Source: Brucepastera parasyntrophica (lineage in GTDB: Bacteria; Spirochaetota; Spirochaetia; Treponematales; Treponemataceae). From it: a stretch of 64,000 nucleotides of DNA. The notes beneath the pieces were generated by a model. It was given only the letters and a program-made list of their open reading frames with translations. It was not told where the DNA came from and searched no databases. The position numbers and the translations under genes are program-made. Position 1 is the first letter of the stretch. Each line of letters starts with the position of its first letter. Below are positions 18,812-29,982 of this stretch, one piece after another. The stretch lies in the NCBI RefSeq assembly GCF_022376835.1, contig NZ_CP084606.1, positions 1,854,501-1,918,500 on the forward strand. The letters run 5' to 3'.

Positions 18812-19506
18812 ATGAACCTTGAAGAAAGCATCACCTCCTGTCTGAAAGCAAACGGAGCGGCGTCTGTTTATTTTACCGATATCAGCGGTTTGCCGGAAGA
18901 ACAGAATAAAGGATTTTCCCGGGCTGTTATCTTTACTATACCATTAAGCCCTCAGTATATCCGGAAAGTAACCGGCTGCCCGGATTATGTGCAGGAAAAA
19001 ATACATAATAGCCCGGACTTTTCGGATGATGAATTGTATTTGACCGAACTCAAAACAGACCGGGTATCCGATTCACTATCGGATTTTTTTAAGCATGAAG
19101 GATTCAGCGCGTACTCCCATTCCGATAAAAACCAGATTGAAACAGGTTTTTTGACGGTGTTTATGGCTTGACCCCGCTGCCGCATAAAACAATAGCCGTA
19201 CTGGCCGGGATAGGATGGATAGGGAAAAACAATCTGTTAGTCACTGACGAATATGGAAGCGGCCTCTGCCTGGGGGTTGTTTTAACCGATGCCACGCTGG
19301 AAATAACAGCATATACATACAAAAAAGCAAAATGCGGAAACTGCTGTGTCTGTGCGGATGTTTGCGGCCCCGGGGTATTAAGAGGCCGCGAATGGAATCC
19401 TTCCCTTCAAAGGGAGGAAATGCTGGATGTATATAACTGCACGACCTGTATGAAATGTATGATATTCTGTCCCTGGACAATAAAATATATGAATGCACAT
19501 GTATAG
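18812..19506 (+). CDS. Small iron-sulfur protein related to epoxyqueuosine reductase (QueG-like), one frameshift
   Basis: Adding one T at the T6 run 19147-19152 gives a 231-residue protein that starts at MNLEESI (ATG at 18812, AAAGAG upstream). The middle segment GIGWIGKNNLLVTDEYGSG matches the cobalamin-dependent QueG reductases. The C-terminus carries two [4Fe-4S] sets: CGNCCVCADVC and CTTCMKCMIFCP. True QueG is about 310-380 residues and makes queuosine in tRNA; this shorter relative lacks the N-terminal part and probably acts on another substrate. Confidence 0.75.
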
Positions 19507-19543
19507 CAAACAATAATGAAAGCTGCTTTTCAGGAACAGGAAT

Positions 19544-19966
19544 TTATTCCTCATCGCCCGTAAAACGCCCCCGCCCCTTTTTTACCTCGGAATGGCGTTT
19601 TTTTGTCTGAAGACGTTCCATAACCGCTTTTTTTCCGGGCTTCGTCGGCAGCCTTTTTTTCGGCTTTCTGCCGGCCTGGATTATTATTTTTTCCAGCTGA
19701 GCCAAAGCTATTTCCCTGTTACGCAGCTGGGACCGTTCTTTTTCCGAGGAAACGGATAAAACAGACTCGTCATGGATTTTATTCGCGAGACGGGAAATAA
19801 TCCACTGTTTTTCTTCACCGGAAAGGCCGGCCAGATTCTGGATATTAACGGAAGCAAAAACCTTTGTATTGACCTTGTTTACATTCTGTCCGCCCGGCCC
19901 GCCGGAGCGGGCAAAGGTGAACGTTGTTTCACGGAGTATGGATGCGTGCAGCGTCCTGTAATTCAT
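19544..19966 (-). CDS. arfB: Peptidyl-tRNA hydrolase ArfB (ribosome rescue)
   Basis: A 140-residue protein with the class I release-factor GGQ motif (SGGPGGQNVNKVNTK) and the basic C-terminal tail (KPKKRLPTKP, then MERLQTKKRHSEVKKGRGR) that enters the empty mRNA channel. ArfB frees peptides from ribosomes stalled without a stop codon. Length and motifs are canonical. It runs opposite to the 4Fe-4S gene and its start lies 3 bases from the SGNH hydrolase's stop, so the two are probably co-transcribed. Confidence 0.92.
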   Translation of the reverse strand: MNYRTLHASILRETTFTFARSGGPGGQNVNKVNTKVFASVNIQNLAGLSGEEKQWIISRLANKIHDESVLSVSSEKERSQLRNREIALAQLEKIIIQAGRKPKKRLPTKPGKKAVMERLQTKKRHSEVKKGRGRFTGDEE

Positions 19967-19969
19967 GCA

Positions 19970-20665
19970 TTAAACGCTTTGAAGATAGGACAGGCAGGAA
20001 TTGAAAATACTTTCATGTCCGGCCTGGTTCGGATGAATCCCGTCGGAACAGATTTTTGAAGTATAATGATCGGAAACAAGAAAATTCCTTCTTACGTTTA
20101 TGAGACGGAGATCGTTTTTTATCGCGGTATCGGTAACAATATCATTATAGGCTTCCTGCCAGCGGTAAATTTTATTGATATCATTCAGCCATTTCATAAT
20201 ATTCTCTTTATTCAGGCCCCGGGAAAGCCATTCAAAATATCTGAATGGTTCAAGCGGAGGAAGCGACATAAGGATCGGCGAGATGGAAAAGGATTTGAAT
20301 ATATCTATAATTCCCTGGAGCTGTCCGATAAATCTGTGAATGGGGGTTTTCGGCTCATGGTGCGCTTCCGGGTTTTCGGCGATTTCTGACCACTTGTAAT
20401 CGCAGTCATTGCCCCCGTATTCGATCAATACAATATCATCTTTTGACGGCGGGTTTCTTTCTATTGATTTCCGGATACGTTCGTATGCTTTTCCTGTTGT
20501 CATGCCGAAGCAGGCGTGATTTGAAATGCTGGCGCCTGTTTCCTGCGCAAACCTGGATACGCAGTTATTTTCAAGAACGCAATATCTGGTGGTTGCGTCG
20601 TCCAGGACGACTCCTTTAAGAATAGAGTCTCCCCAAATACTTATATGCCGGTTTCTTATATTCAT
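19970..20665 (-). CDS. SGNH/GDSL-family hydrolase
   Basis: A 231-residue protein without signal peptide. The four SGNH blocks are present: GDSILKG (Ser near 14), Gly in the HACFGMTTGKAY region, GGNDC (Asn), and SDGIHPNQAGH (Asp/His). These esterases or lipases act on acyl or acetyl esters. The intact frame contrasts with the broken neighbours. Substrate unknown. Confidence 0.88.
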   Translation of the reverse strand: MNIRNRHISIWGDSILKGVVLDDATTRYCVLENNCVSRFAQETGASISNHACFGMTTGKAYERIRKSIERNPPSKDDIVLIEYGGNDCDYKWSEIAENPEAHHEPKTPIHRFIGQLQGIIDIFKSFSISPILMSLPPLEPFRYFEWLSRGLNKENIMKWLNDINKIYRWQEAYNDIVTDTAIKNDLRLINVRRNFLVSDHYTSKICSDGIHPNQAGHESIFNSCLSYLQSV

Positions 20666-20831
20666 AAATTTCCCTGTAAATTCTGAAAATCATTATAGGA
20701 ATGTCCTATATTATAAGGGACAAACAGAAGTTAAAATGGTTGCATTATTTTTAAAAATTCCGCGGCCCGGAAAAAAGGCGGTTTCAGGGGCAAAAAATGC
20801 GGAATGATACCGGATTTCAGTATAAGATCGG

Positions 20832-22399
20832 CTACATTTCTGGTATGCCGGTTAATTGATCGAGAATGTTTTTTCCGCTTAGGTAGAGAAGGGAACAGTA
20901 ATTTGCATAAAAAGATATCTGCTGCTGAATATTTCCGGTAAGCGCGGAATAATAATCAAGCTGTTTCATTAAATATTCCGTTTCGCCTGTATACCCGGTT
21001 TCCCATTCATTTTTTTTCTGTTCGATTTCCTGCAGGGTATGGGCCAGCTGCAGGTCCGAAAATTCGAGTTCCGCGCACAATGTTATAAGGGAATTATGCA
21101 GGGAATAAATGGTCCGGTCTATTTCTTCCATTTTTTTCCGGTGCTCGGCGCGGGAGATATTCTGCTTTTCTTTTTGGATTTTCATTTCCCGGTATGATTT
21201 CCCGCCGTCAAAAAAGGTGGATGATATTCCGATTGCGGTCGTAACATTCCACTGCCAGTTGTTTCCGAAGCCCGATGTCCCCGGAAGATAGGGTGTGGTA
21301 AAACTGACATCCACGGAAAGTCCTATATCAGGATTGGCAAAAGCGCTTCCGCGAGCGATGCGGAACTGCAGATCGGCAATTTCATCCATAATTGTCAAAA
21401 GCTGCTGTTCCCTGCCCGCCGTATGTACATATGCGATGATTTCTCCCGGCGGCGGCAGGTGTCTGTTTCCGGGGTTTTCCGGTATCCACGAAAAATCAAT
21501 ATCTTCGACCGCGAGATCAGGCAAGCCGGTCAGTTCCCTCAGGGAAAACAGGACCTTGTTTTTTTCCTCATATAGCTTCTGGACTGCTACGTCAATTTTT
21601 TTACTTCCAGGCGGGTTTTTCCGGCTTCCACGGCGATCATCATTCCTGTCCTCATTCCGTCATCCGACAGGTGTACCAGACGGGACCCGATTATCTGCTG
21701 GATTTCAAGAGCGGTTTCCAGCTGGGACAGATAATGCAATGCGATATAATTGGCCGCAATCTGGGCTTCAATCTGGCGTGAGGACATGTCATACTGCAAA
21801 GCCTTTGCGTCCAGGGCTTTTTTGCTCATCCGGTATCCGTTTGTGATTTTTCCCCAGGTAAAAACAGGCTGCATCGCGGAAAGGGAAAAACTGTTCATCC
21901 AGTAATACGGTTCTCCCGTCTCACTAAAAAGCTGCGCCGGATCTATCGTAATAAAATCATATGGCGGGGGAAAGGTAATCGGCGATAAATCAACGCCGAG
22001 GTCTTCCAGAAGGGAATTGAAAGTTGTCGGATTTGCGAGATAGGCAAGGCCGTATGAACCTTTGATCGTCGGCAGAAAATTTCCAAAGGCCGCTTTTTTC
22101 TGCTGTTCGGCAGCTCTTTTTTCAAACCGGAGTATCTGCAAATCTGCGTTGGATAAACCGGAAATATTCTGCAGCTCATAAATGCTTATCGCCTGCTGAT
22201 TGGTTTCCGCCGCGCTTTGCGTTTCTCCGTATACTTTTTTTGAGAGGGCTTCCGCCGCAGAAGCGTTATACCGGCTGATTGACTGCATAACCTGGTCCGG
22301 CAGTATTTTTCCGGCCGCGGACAGTTCCTCACAGAAAACAGAAACAGGCCAGGCGAGAAATACAGTTATGAAAATCAGAACCGAAACATATTTTTTCAT
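20832..22399 (-). CDS. TolC-family outer-membrane efflux protein, one frameshift
   Basis: Adding one A to the A7 run complementary to 21596-21602 gives a 522-residue protein. It has a signal peptide, the internal duplication of TolC (two long helical segments with strands between), and helices such as NISGLSNADLQILRFEKRAA. TolC trimers form the outer-membrane channel of RND pumps. The ATG overlaps the stop of the RND gene (ATGA), and the three genes adaptor-pump-channel are in the standard order, so this is one operon transcribed leftwards. Confidence 0.88.
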
Positions 22400-25300
22400 G
22401 TCTGAACAGCCTCTGGTTTTTTACGCCTTTTCAAAGTCATTGACTCAATTTTATAATACAGAACGGGAATAATATACAGTGTAATAAAGGTTGATGAAAT
22501 AAGTCCCCGAATATTGCCTGTCCGAGCGGAGCGTAAATTTCACTTCCTTCGCCTATACCGATAGCCATAGGCAAAAGTCCTATAAGGGTGGTCAGAACAC
22601 TCATCAATATCGGTTTAAGGCGGCTTACCCCGCCATTTACTACCGCGTCTTCCAGCGACTGGTTATATTCGGGCGAGCGGAGCAGATTTGTATAGTCAAT
22701 GAGAACAATGGCCGTATTTACAACGGTCCCCGCGAGCGTAATGATTCCCATGATTGAAACTATTGAAAGCGTTGAGCCGAACGCCATCAGGGCCGCAACA
22801 ATACCTATCGCCGCGAACGGAATGGACGCCATGATAATCAGAGGCTGGATAAAGCGTTCAAACTGGATAACCATTACCATATATACCAGGAAAGCCCCTA
22901 TCAGCAGCATGGAAAAAAGGGAAGAAAATGATTCCTGCATTGAGGCCGCGCTTCCCGCAACCATCCAGTTCACGCCAAATGGAAAATCGAGTTTTTCAAT
23001 CTGGGGAAGGACCCTGTTCTGGATGCCGCGCAAATCCGGATTGTTAAGACTTGCCGTAACGGTAATCGTTTTCATTTTGTTTTCTTTGGAAATAACATTT
23101 ACCGCATTCTGCAGACTCAGGTCGGAAAAATTCGCGTAGGAAATCATGTTTCCGGTCTGGGACTGTAATGTAATGGTGTTCAGGATATCGTCGGTTATTT
23201 CCTCGCCCGCGAGAGTTGAGCGGAGAACCATGTCATACGTTTTATCATTGTATCTGAAAATACCTGTTTCAATTCCGTTAAAAATGACGCGGGAAGTTAT
23301 CGCAGCTTCCTGTGCGGTGACGCCGAGCGAACCCATATAGTCCGTACTCAGAGTTGAAACAAGTTCCCTCTCATTGAAATTGATATTCAGATTAACCGTT
23401 TCAACGCTGGGGTCCTGTTTCATTACTGCCGCGATAGCCTGCGCCGACTGGTATATATCATCAAGGTTTGACCCGAAAACTTCCAGCCGGAAACCGGCGC
23501 CGCCGGTCGCTACATTTACGAGCTGGGCCAGCCCTCCGTTTTCGATTGAAAAGTCTATATCGGTTATATTCGCGGCTATTTCCCTTCGCAGCAGAGGTAT
23601 AAGTTCAAAAACAGTCCGCTTTCTCTGCCGGTTCGGAACCAGCCTGATCCTTGCGTATCCTATGTTCGGTTTTGTGGATATGGCAAAGGAATCTCCGACC
23701 CCTGCATAAAAGGCGGAGGTTTCAATTTCATCGGGAATCAGCGCCCTGCAAAACTGGTCAATTTCCATCATTTTATTTCTTGTGTCTTCTATGGTATATG
23801 TTGATGGAAAGTCCATGGATAGATTTATCTCATTCATATCCGTTTCACTTAAAAATTCAAAACCGAGAAAACGTACGGATAAAACACTGATTCCAAGCAA
23901 AAGGATGGTGAGCGTTAATACAAAGCCCCTGTTTTTTAATGCCAGATTAAGCGTTTTCCGGTAAAAGTTTTCGACTTTTCCGTATCCGCGTTCCCATGTA
24001 TCCGCTGCGCGCTGCTGCAGCAAATATCTGCTCTTATCGTCCGGTTTCAGGAGATAGGCGCAGAGCATCGGGACAACAACCAGCGCGACTATCATTGACG
24101 CCCCAATTGCCCATACTATGGTAAGCGCTACATCCGAAAGGATTACTCCGGCAAACCCCCGGACAAATAAAATGGGAATGAATACGACAAGCGTTGTCGT
24201 TGTTGAAGCAACAATCGAGCCGCCGACTTCCGCCGTTCCTTTTGAGGCGGCTTTTTTTGCGTCACCCAAAAGAAGATACTGTTTATGTATATTTTCAAGC
24301 ACGACAATGGAATTGTCGACAATCATTCCGATCGCGACCGTCAGGCCGCCCAGAGTCATCAGGTTCAGCCCCTGTCCTTTTATGCTCATCAGAACAAAGG
24401 AAAAGAGAACTGAAAAGGGAATTGATATACCGATAATGAGAGTTGTCCTGAAATTATGCAGAAAAAGGAGGATAACGAGAATCGCCAGAAGGGCCCCCTG
24501 CAGAGCCGAATCCCGGACAGAATTTATGGTGAGCGAGACATTATAACTGTCATCATTAATTGTGGTAAAACTGACCGCGTTGCCCGAGTCTTTTTTATCC
24601 CTTCGCATACAGCCCTGACCTGCCGGATTAATTTGACGGTGTCGGCGCCCTGCTGTTTGATTATATCAATCACGACCAGTTCCCGGTCTCCCGAAGTGAC
24701 ATAGCGGTCGGGCCTCTGCTCAACCAGCAGTACGTCTGCCACATCGGAAAGTCTGATATAGGAATTATCCTTAAAACCTATAACCTGATTGCGGATATCA
24801 TCCAGCGACTGGTATTGTCCGTTGGTACGGATATTCAGCGTGTTTTGCTGATAGATAACAGACCCGGCGGGCAGCGCAACATTGTTCGCCTGCAGAATCT
24901 GGAACACGGTCAGAATTGAAACCTCCCGTGAAACCAGATCATCTATTCTGAGAATAATATCAACAATCATTTCCGCCTTTCCGGTAACATTTACCTGGGC
25001 AACTCCGGGTATCCGGGCAAGCAGGGGGACAATGCTGTCATCCGTAAATTCGGCAAGGGATTGGCGGTCCATTCCGCTTTCAACCGACATGGAATATACC
25101 GGCAGAATTGACGAACTGAATCGGAGAATCTGGGGCGCGCCGTTAATACCCGAAGGCAGTTTTTTTGCCACATCATTGAGCTTTTCACGCAGGTCGCCTA
25201 TTTTCAGCTCTATATCCGTATTCCATACGAATTCGATATTTACCGTTGAAACGGAATTCATCGAGCGTGAAGAAATTTTTGAAATCCCGGTCAGGTTTGA

Positions 25301-25513
25301 AACTTCATTTTCTATAACCCTCGTTACTTCCCGTTCAACATCATCCGGGCCGGCTCCGGGATACACGGTAACGACAATCAGGGTAGGCATATCGACCTGG
25401 GCAAACAGCTCCTGACTCATTCCTGAAACTGTAATAAATCCGAAAACGGCGAGCGCTACAAGAAGAATTGTTATTATTACGGGATGACGGATTGAAAAGT
25501 CAGTAATTTTCAT
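22396..25513 (-). CDS. RND-family efflux pump (AcrB/MexB-like), two frameshifts
   Basis: Two repairs (one A at 24591-24596, one G at 22505-22508) join three frames into a 1039-residue protein, the usual RND length. The N-terminus is MKITDFSIRHPVIIT and the first periplasmic loop has the PGAGPDDVEREV motif. Transmembrane helix 4 carries GMIVDNSIVVLENI, with a single Asp where many pumps have DD. The C-terminal half repeats the fold, with GTVVNTAIVLIDYTN in helix 10. It exports hydrophobic or amphipathic compounds using the proton or sodium gradient. It overlaps the adaptor gene by 14 bases. Drug versus metal specificity cannot be told. Confidence 0.9.
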
Positions 25514-26584
25514 GTATCACCGTAACCGGAATACCGTCGCGCAGAAAATGCTGTCCTTCATACAGGAAAAGATACTCCGCGTATTCATCACTGATCTGGA
25601 AACGGGAGTCGCCCTCAAAAATCACCGTATACGGCAGGATCTTCGCTTTTCCTCCTTCCAGATACCATAACGACGTTCCGCCGACCAGGCATTCATACGG
25701 AAGGCTGTAAACATTATCACGTTTTTCCAGATTGACAATAACTTTTGTAAACATTCCGGGGCGGATTTCGTTTTTATCGTCACTGATAGTACATATAACT
25801 TCAAAATTCCGTGTTTCCGGAGAAATATACGGGGAAACTGTTTTCAGTTCCGCCTCATAAACAGCATTTTCCAGCGCAGGGATCTGGGTTTGAATGGTGA
25901 TGGAATCCCTTTGCCTCAAAAAGAGCGCGTAATACTGCTCCGGCATTTGGACCCGTATCTGTACGTCGTTTAAATTGCCTACCGTAAACAGCGGAGTGGT
26001 CTGCCCCGCCATTGCCCCCTGGGAGATATGCCGGACAAGAATAGTCCCGCTGATAGGCGATTCAATCCTTGTGTATTCAAGCTGCAGTTTTGCCAGTTCA
26101 TACTGGGATTTAGCGGCGTCAAACTGGCCTTTTACCTGATCATAATTCTGCCTTGAGGCGGATCCTGACTGATACAGTGTAGAGACCCTGTCAAAGGTAT
26201 TTTTTATGGCTATATATCCTGCTTCAGCCTGCTCAAGCTGCAGCCGGTATGGTTCGGGATCAATTTCCGCGATAATGGCGCCTTTTGAGACCACATCACC
26301 GGTGTCAAAAAAAACCCTTGTTATAAGGCCCTGCGTTTTCGGGGTAACGGTAATCATTGATTCGCTTTCCAGAAAACCGTTAACGCGGAAATTTTTCTGA
26401 ATGGACCCCAATTCCGGAGTCAGAATTTTAACAGGAGGGAGGACCTCTTCCGCCTCCACCGTTTTTTTGCGTGCGTTAAAAAACATGAGAAGCGCAAAAA
26501 TGCCCGCAATAATCAGTATTGCGGCTAGCTGTTTCAGGCGCTTTTTAATATGGGGTGTGAGAAGTCCCGATCCTTCTTTTTCAT
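25500..26584 (-). CDS. RND periplasmic adaptor (HlyD/AcrA family), one frameshift near the start
   Basis: Adding one A to the A5 run at 26577-26581 links an ATG at 26584 to the long frame, giving MKKEGSGLLTPHIKKR and a membrane helix (LAAILIIAGIFALLMFF). The repaired protein is 361 residues. Without the repair a start at the internal ATG 26486 would lack the membrane anchor. The barrel-sandwich hybrid domain is clear (TPKTQGLITRVFFDTGDVV and later SPISGTILVRHISQGAM), with a coiled hairpin between. It bridges the RND pump and TolC across the periplasm. No ribosome site is obvious at the proposed start. Confidence 0.85.
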
Positions 26585-26650
26585 AGTTTCTATATTATAT
26601 AATAATATATGAAAAGAAAAAGAGGCACTTACTTTTTCTTTTTATATATT

Positions 26651-27130
26651 TTATTCCTGGAAATTTTCCTGTTTTCTTTTATAGGCCGCGGTTGCTTCCC
26701 CCATGAAAATTTCAACGGATCCTTCCTGAATAATGCGGATCACCCTGCACTCAATCCACGCGGAACAGACTTCCGGAATCCGCACATCAATATCTGCGGC
26801 GGGAAAAGACCGGATTGAAAACTGCTCGAATTTATCGGACTCGGGAGAAGATACGGAACCGCACTGCTCTATAATCGGGTCGTTTGCTGAAGAAGGAATG
26901 CAGGCGGCAAATTCCATTGTTTCGTGTATATTTTTTGCCGTCTGGTGCGCGGGGTCGCTCACAAAAAGGATTTTACTGACAGGTTCGTAATCCATCGGCG
27001 TGTTCCAGGCTATAGGCGCGAGATTATAATGCATTCCTTTTGAAGCAACGAGAATAGGAAGCCCGGGCGTCAGCAGAGTGTAGGCTTCGGTAAGGTCTAC
27101 AGGGTCATATCCGGAAAAGTCTGTATTCAT
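26651..27130 (-). CDS. Flavin reductase-like FMN-binding protein
   Basis: A 159-residue protein of the flavin reductase split-barrel family: an N-terminal strand LLTPGLPILVASKG, then NLAPIAWNTPMDYEPVSKIL, and an FMN-contact-type segment SDPAHQTAKNI. Typical members are 150-190 residues and bind FMN. Its ATG overlaps the amidohydrolase stop (ATGA), so the two are translationally coupled. This suggests a joint job, perhaps flavin-linked breakdown of an aromatic or cyclic acid, but that is inference only. Confidence 0.8.
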   Translation of the reverse strand: MNTDFSGYDPVDLTEAYTLLTPGLPILVASKGMHYNLAPIAWNTPMDYEPVSKILFVSDPAHQTAKNIHETMEFAACIPSSANDPIIEQCGSVSSPESDKFEQFSIRSFPAADIDVRIPEVCSAWIECRVIRIIQEGSVEIFMGEATAAYKRKQENFQE

Positions 27131-27918
27131 GTTTTTTCTCCGATAAAAGCAAGGTTATTGTCATACAAAAAACGGGCTGTTGCTTTTTCCCCGTACCTGG
27201 ATTCAACAGCCCTGATAACAGGATAGTAAAATGAATAATGGGTCTCTCCGTCGAGAGGCAGGTCCGTACCGAACAAAATACGGTCAAATCCGCATGTTTC
27301 TATGGCTTTCAGCACATATTCCGCGGGAACCCAGGAAACTTCGCCGTATAATTCCGCGTCATGCCGGTCCATGGCTGTTTTGATTATTTCAATTCCGTAA
27401 TCAATATCACCGGTTAAATTGATATGATACAATACGGTTTTTACTTTGGGGTGGCGCCGGGCGAGCCGGTAGATTTTGGCGGGATCGGACGTTCCGGGCG
27501 CGGAATGAAACACCGCAGGAAGCCCGTACTGTTCCGCAAGTTCCATAAAAGGATCATACAATTCATTGTCCGCGTCGACATCCAGCATATACGGATGAAA
27601 TTTCAGGGCCGCGAATGTATTATTTTCAAGAAGGGGAACAAGTTCATCGGCTTTTGCGTGTCCCGGCTGGCATACCAGTGCGGGAATCAGACATGAGGTA
27701 TCCCGGCATTCTTCAAGGGTTTCCAGCGCGGCCTGTGTCTGTCCGGAAAATGGTATTCCTCCGGGGATATGTCCGGGCGTTTCCATCCCTGACAGACTTG
27801 AAATCAGAACTTTCCGGATATTTTCCTTTTGCGCCAGAGAGCAGAGCATATTTTTATCGATAATATGCTGCTGCCATTTGCCACTGTGTCCGTGTAAATC
27901 AAATATGGGATAATCCAT
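27127..27918 (-). CDS. TIM-barrel amidohydrolase (family 2)
   Basis: A 263-residue protein of the amidohydrolase 2 group. Metal-site motifs are FDLHGHSG near the start, KFHPYMLDVD, a His in AVFHSAPG, the YHINLTGD strand, and the terminal FGTDLPLDG. Members include decarboxylases and lactone or amide hydrolases with a divalent metal. The first histidine pair is HxH-like (HGHS). It is followed directly by the flavin reductase-like gene. The reaction is unknown. Confidence 0.82.
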   Translation of the reverse strand: MDYPIFDLHGHSGKWQQHIIDKNMLCSLAQKENIRKVLISSLSGMETPGHIPGGIPFSGQTQAALETLEECRDTSCLIPALVCQPGHAKADELVPLLENNTFAALKFHPYMLDVDADNELYDPFMELAEQYGLPAVFHSAPGTSDPAKIYRLARRHPKVKTVLYHINLTGDIDYGIEIIKTAMDRHDAELYGEVSWVPAEYVLKAIETCGFDRILFGTDLPLDGETHYSFYYPVIRAVESRYGEKATARFLYDNNLAFIGEKT

Positions 27919-27984
27919 ACAGCCGAACCTTGCAATAAAGGATATATCCGTATTGTAACACCGAATTTACCGGAATGACAGTAT

Positions 27985-28978
27985 TTATTTTCCAAACAGG
28001 GCGGGAAGACTTACGATAAAGGGCATTGCAATATATACGGAAAAAACGAGCAGGATTACATATCCAAGCAGCTCGATTCCCGAGGAAATTCTCCCAAGAA
28101 GGACCTCGTTTTTTTCAGGCCGTAAAACAGCCCGGTCCGGCCGAACCACGCAAGATACCCGGCCGCAATTATGGGAATACTCATTCCCACGGACATAACA
28201 AGGACCGCGGCGGCCCCTACGCTCACAACATCAAGCGTCAGGGCAAGAATTAGCACGAGAATCGCGCCCGGACACGGATATATTCCGGTTAAGAGTAATG
28301 CTCCAAGGCTCATGCTGTCTTTTTTTTTGTCTCCGGAATGATTATGGGATGCGGAAATCATATCCACCAGCGCGTGAATTACCAGATAACAGGCAAGGAC
28401 AATAAGCAAAAGGTAGGTAAATCCTTCCATGTATATTGCAATATTATCGGCCCGCCCGCTCAAAGGGCCCGAAATTCCTCTCAAAAGAAGCAGGAGAACA
28501 AGCGCTGTTCCGCCATGCAGCAGGGAGAGCACCAGCCCAATAACGGCCGGTTCCCATACAGGGGCCTTCCGCGCTATGTATAGGGAAAATACAACAGTTT
28601 TCCGGTGCCCGGGGCCGAGCGCGTGTAATATCCCATATAAAAATGCGACGCCCAGAATGGCAAAAAAGACTGAAGAAGATCCCGTTTCTTTCCATGAATA
28701 TAAAAAATTTCCAAGATTCTCCCTTAATTTTGCCTGGCGGACAACAAGTTCTCTTTTGGGCGCGCCTGCTCTGACCGGCGAAGGCTGCGCGGCATTCGGC
28801 AGGTCATCGGGATGTATCTCGCCGTCAGAGATTTCCGTTTCGGGCAGGGCAGGGCCGCTACCCATAAAGGGATTTGAAAAAATGCGGAAATTTCCTGTAA
28901 AAATAAGAAGCGTTAAAAAAAGCAGGGCTTTTTTTTTAAAAAAGCCGGAAAACCAGGCAAAAAAAATCTATTTCTCAT
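27985..28978 (-). CDS. NicO-family nickel/cobalt exporter, two frameshifts
   Basis: Two repairs (one T for the A8 run 28959-28966, one A for the T7 run 28109-28115) give a 331-residue protein. The first restores an N-terminal membrane segment (FFFAWFSGFFKKKALLFLTL). The second restores a final helix (ELLGYVILLVFSVYIA, ending ALFGK). Core marks are HALGPGHRKTVV in helix 2, a His-containing loop (SASHNHSGDKK) and TGIYPCPGAI. NicO/RcnA proteins export Ni2+ or Co2+, or import them in some species. The start overlaps the stop of the DUF1007 gene, a partner that often accompanies NicO. Confidence 0.85.
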
Positions 28979-29642
28979 AATATATTCTTATTTCCCGGGG
29001 ATAATATGTCTGAAGCCCCGGTTTCCATTCATAATAAATGGTTGTATCGTCTATGGCTCCGATCGGATTATAATAAACCGGAAAATTTTTGTTTTCGACA
29101 ATTTCATATTTCGGATGGACTATACTCGAATTATGGACCAGCCTGATCGGGTCCTTTTCCGGATACGCTATATCACAAAAGAATGTATAGTCATACACAG
29201 CAATAAACAGTTCCTGCGAAGAATCGAATTGGGTCAGATCAACATAAAACCGGTATACAAGCAGATTGTTTTTTTGCGAGGCGGTAAATTCGGATACCGA
29301 GGGCGGACTTGTCCGGGTTTTTCCCTGCCGTATAAAAGTATAGAAATAATAATGACGCAGATTAATAAACGCATTGTTATACACGTCCCTGTTCTCTGCC
29401 GTATTGAATTTTCCGTCCATGTCCCTGTCATACGCCCTGATAATATCGGCACTGAAAAACTGGTCCAGCGTCCATTCCTGATAAACACCCTTCAGCTTTT
29501 CACCTTCCCATATAAATTCCGCGGTACAGGAAAAAAACATGTGCGGATGGGCAGCCGCTGAAAAAGGAAGAAAACAGAGAAAAATTACAAAAAATATGAT
29601 TTTAAAATCCGGATTATGCCGGAAATGGTTTTTCAGATTCAT
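28968..29642 (-). CDS. DUF1007 periplasmic protein, partner of the NicO transporter
   Basis: A 224-residue protein with a signal peptide ending AAAHPHMFFSC. The HPH motif at the mature N-terminus is characteristic of DUF1007 proteins and could bind metal. The body is beta-rich with YDRDMDGKFNTAENR, which has an EF-hand-like Asp pattern. DUF1007 genes commonly sit next to NicO-type nickel/cobalt permeases, and here the two overlap by 11 bases. Likely a periplasmic metal-handling component. Confidence 0.8.
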   Translation of the reverse strand: MNLKNHFRHNPDFKIIFFVIFLCFLPFSAAAHPHMFFSCTAEFIWEGEKLKGVYQEWTLDQFFSADIIRAYDRDMDGKFNTAENRDVYNNAFINLRHYYFYTFIRQGKTRTSPPSVSEFTASQKNNLLVYRFYVDLTQFDSSQELFIAVYDYTFFCDIAYPEKDPIRLVHNSSIVHPKYEIVENKNFPVYYNPIGAIDDTTIYYEWKPGLQTYYPREIRIYYEK

Positions 29643-29675
29643 ACTCCTGTTGTATATTATACTCCTTTAAGTTAC

Positions 29676-29717
29676 GTTTCTGATATAAAGAATTAGCTAA
29701 TTCTTTATATCAGAAAC
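29676..29717. repeat. 42-bp perfect palindrome
   Basis: Two arms of 21 bases are exact reverse complements with no spacer, centred between 29696 and 29697 on TTAGCTAA. The outer bases are GTTTCTGATATA and TATATCAGAAAC. No T tract follows on either strand. A perfect palindrome this long is unlikely by chance. Confidence 0.95.
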
Positions 29718-29731
29718 ACGTCCAATCGGAA

Positions 29732-29761
29732 ATAGTCAAATAATTTAAATTATTTGACTAT
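29732..29761. repeat. 30-bp perfect palindrome
   Basis: ATAGTCAAATAATTT followed immediately by its reverse complement. It lies 14 bases after the 42-bp palindrome. The sequence differs from the first one, so this is not a simple tandem copy. Confidence 0.95.
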
Positions 29762-29982
29762 AAAAACCCGGCAAATGTCCAACCGGAAGCACAGGCGCTG
29801 AAACCAGCATATAGGAACCTGTGCCGGACAGGACATAAAACGAATGTCCTCTTCCGGAATTGGCGGAAAAGAATAAAGATGTATACTATATAAAAGAACC
29901 CGCGGAACCAAAGGTTACCGGAAAATGAAAGCCTTAAAGGCTGTAAAAAAAACGGGCAAATATCCTGTGTGTTAAAATAGCA

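Larger units (their letters stand above)
29643..29982. other. Non-coding region with strong palindromes
   Basis: No gene is seen. The left half holds two long perfect palindromes (29676-29717 and 29732-29761). The right half has shorter inverted repeats: CACAGG/CCTGTG, GGACAT/ATGTCC and CCGGA/TCCGG, between about 29790 and 29862. Two similar stretches, GTCCAATCGGAAA and GTCCAACCGGAAG, flank the second palindrome. The arrangement suggests a folded RNA or a small palindromic element. Confidence 0.55.
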
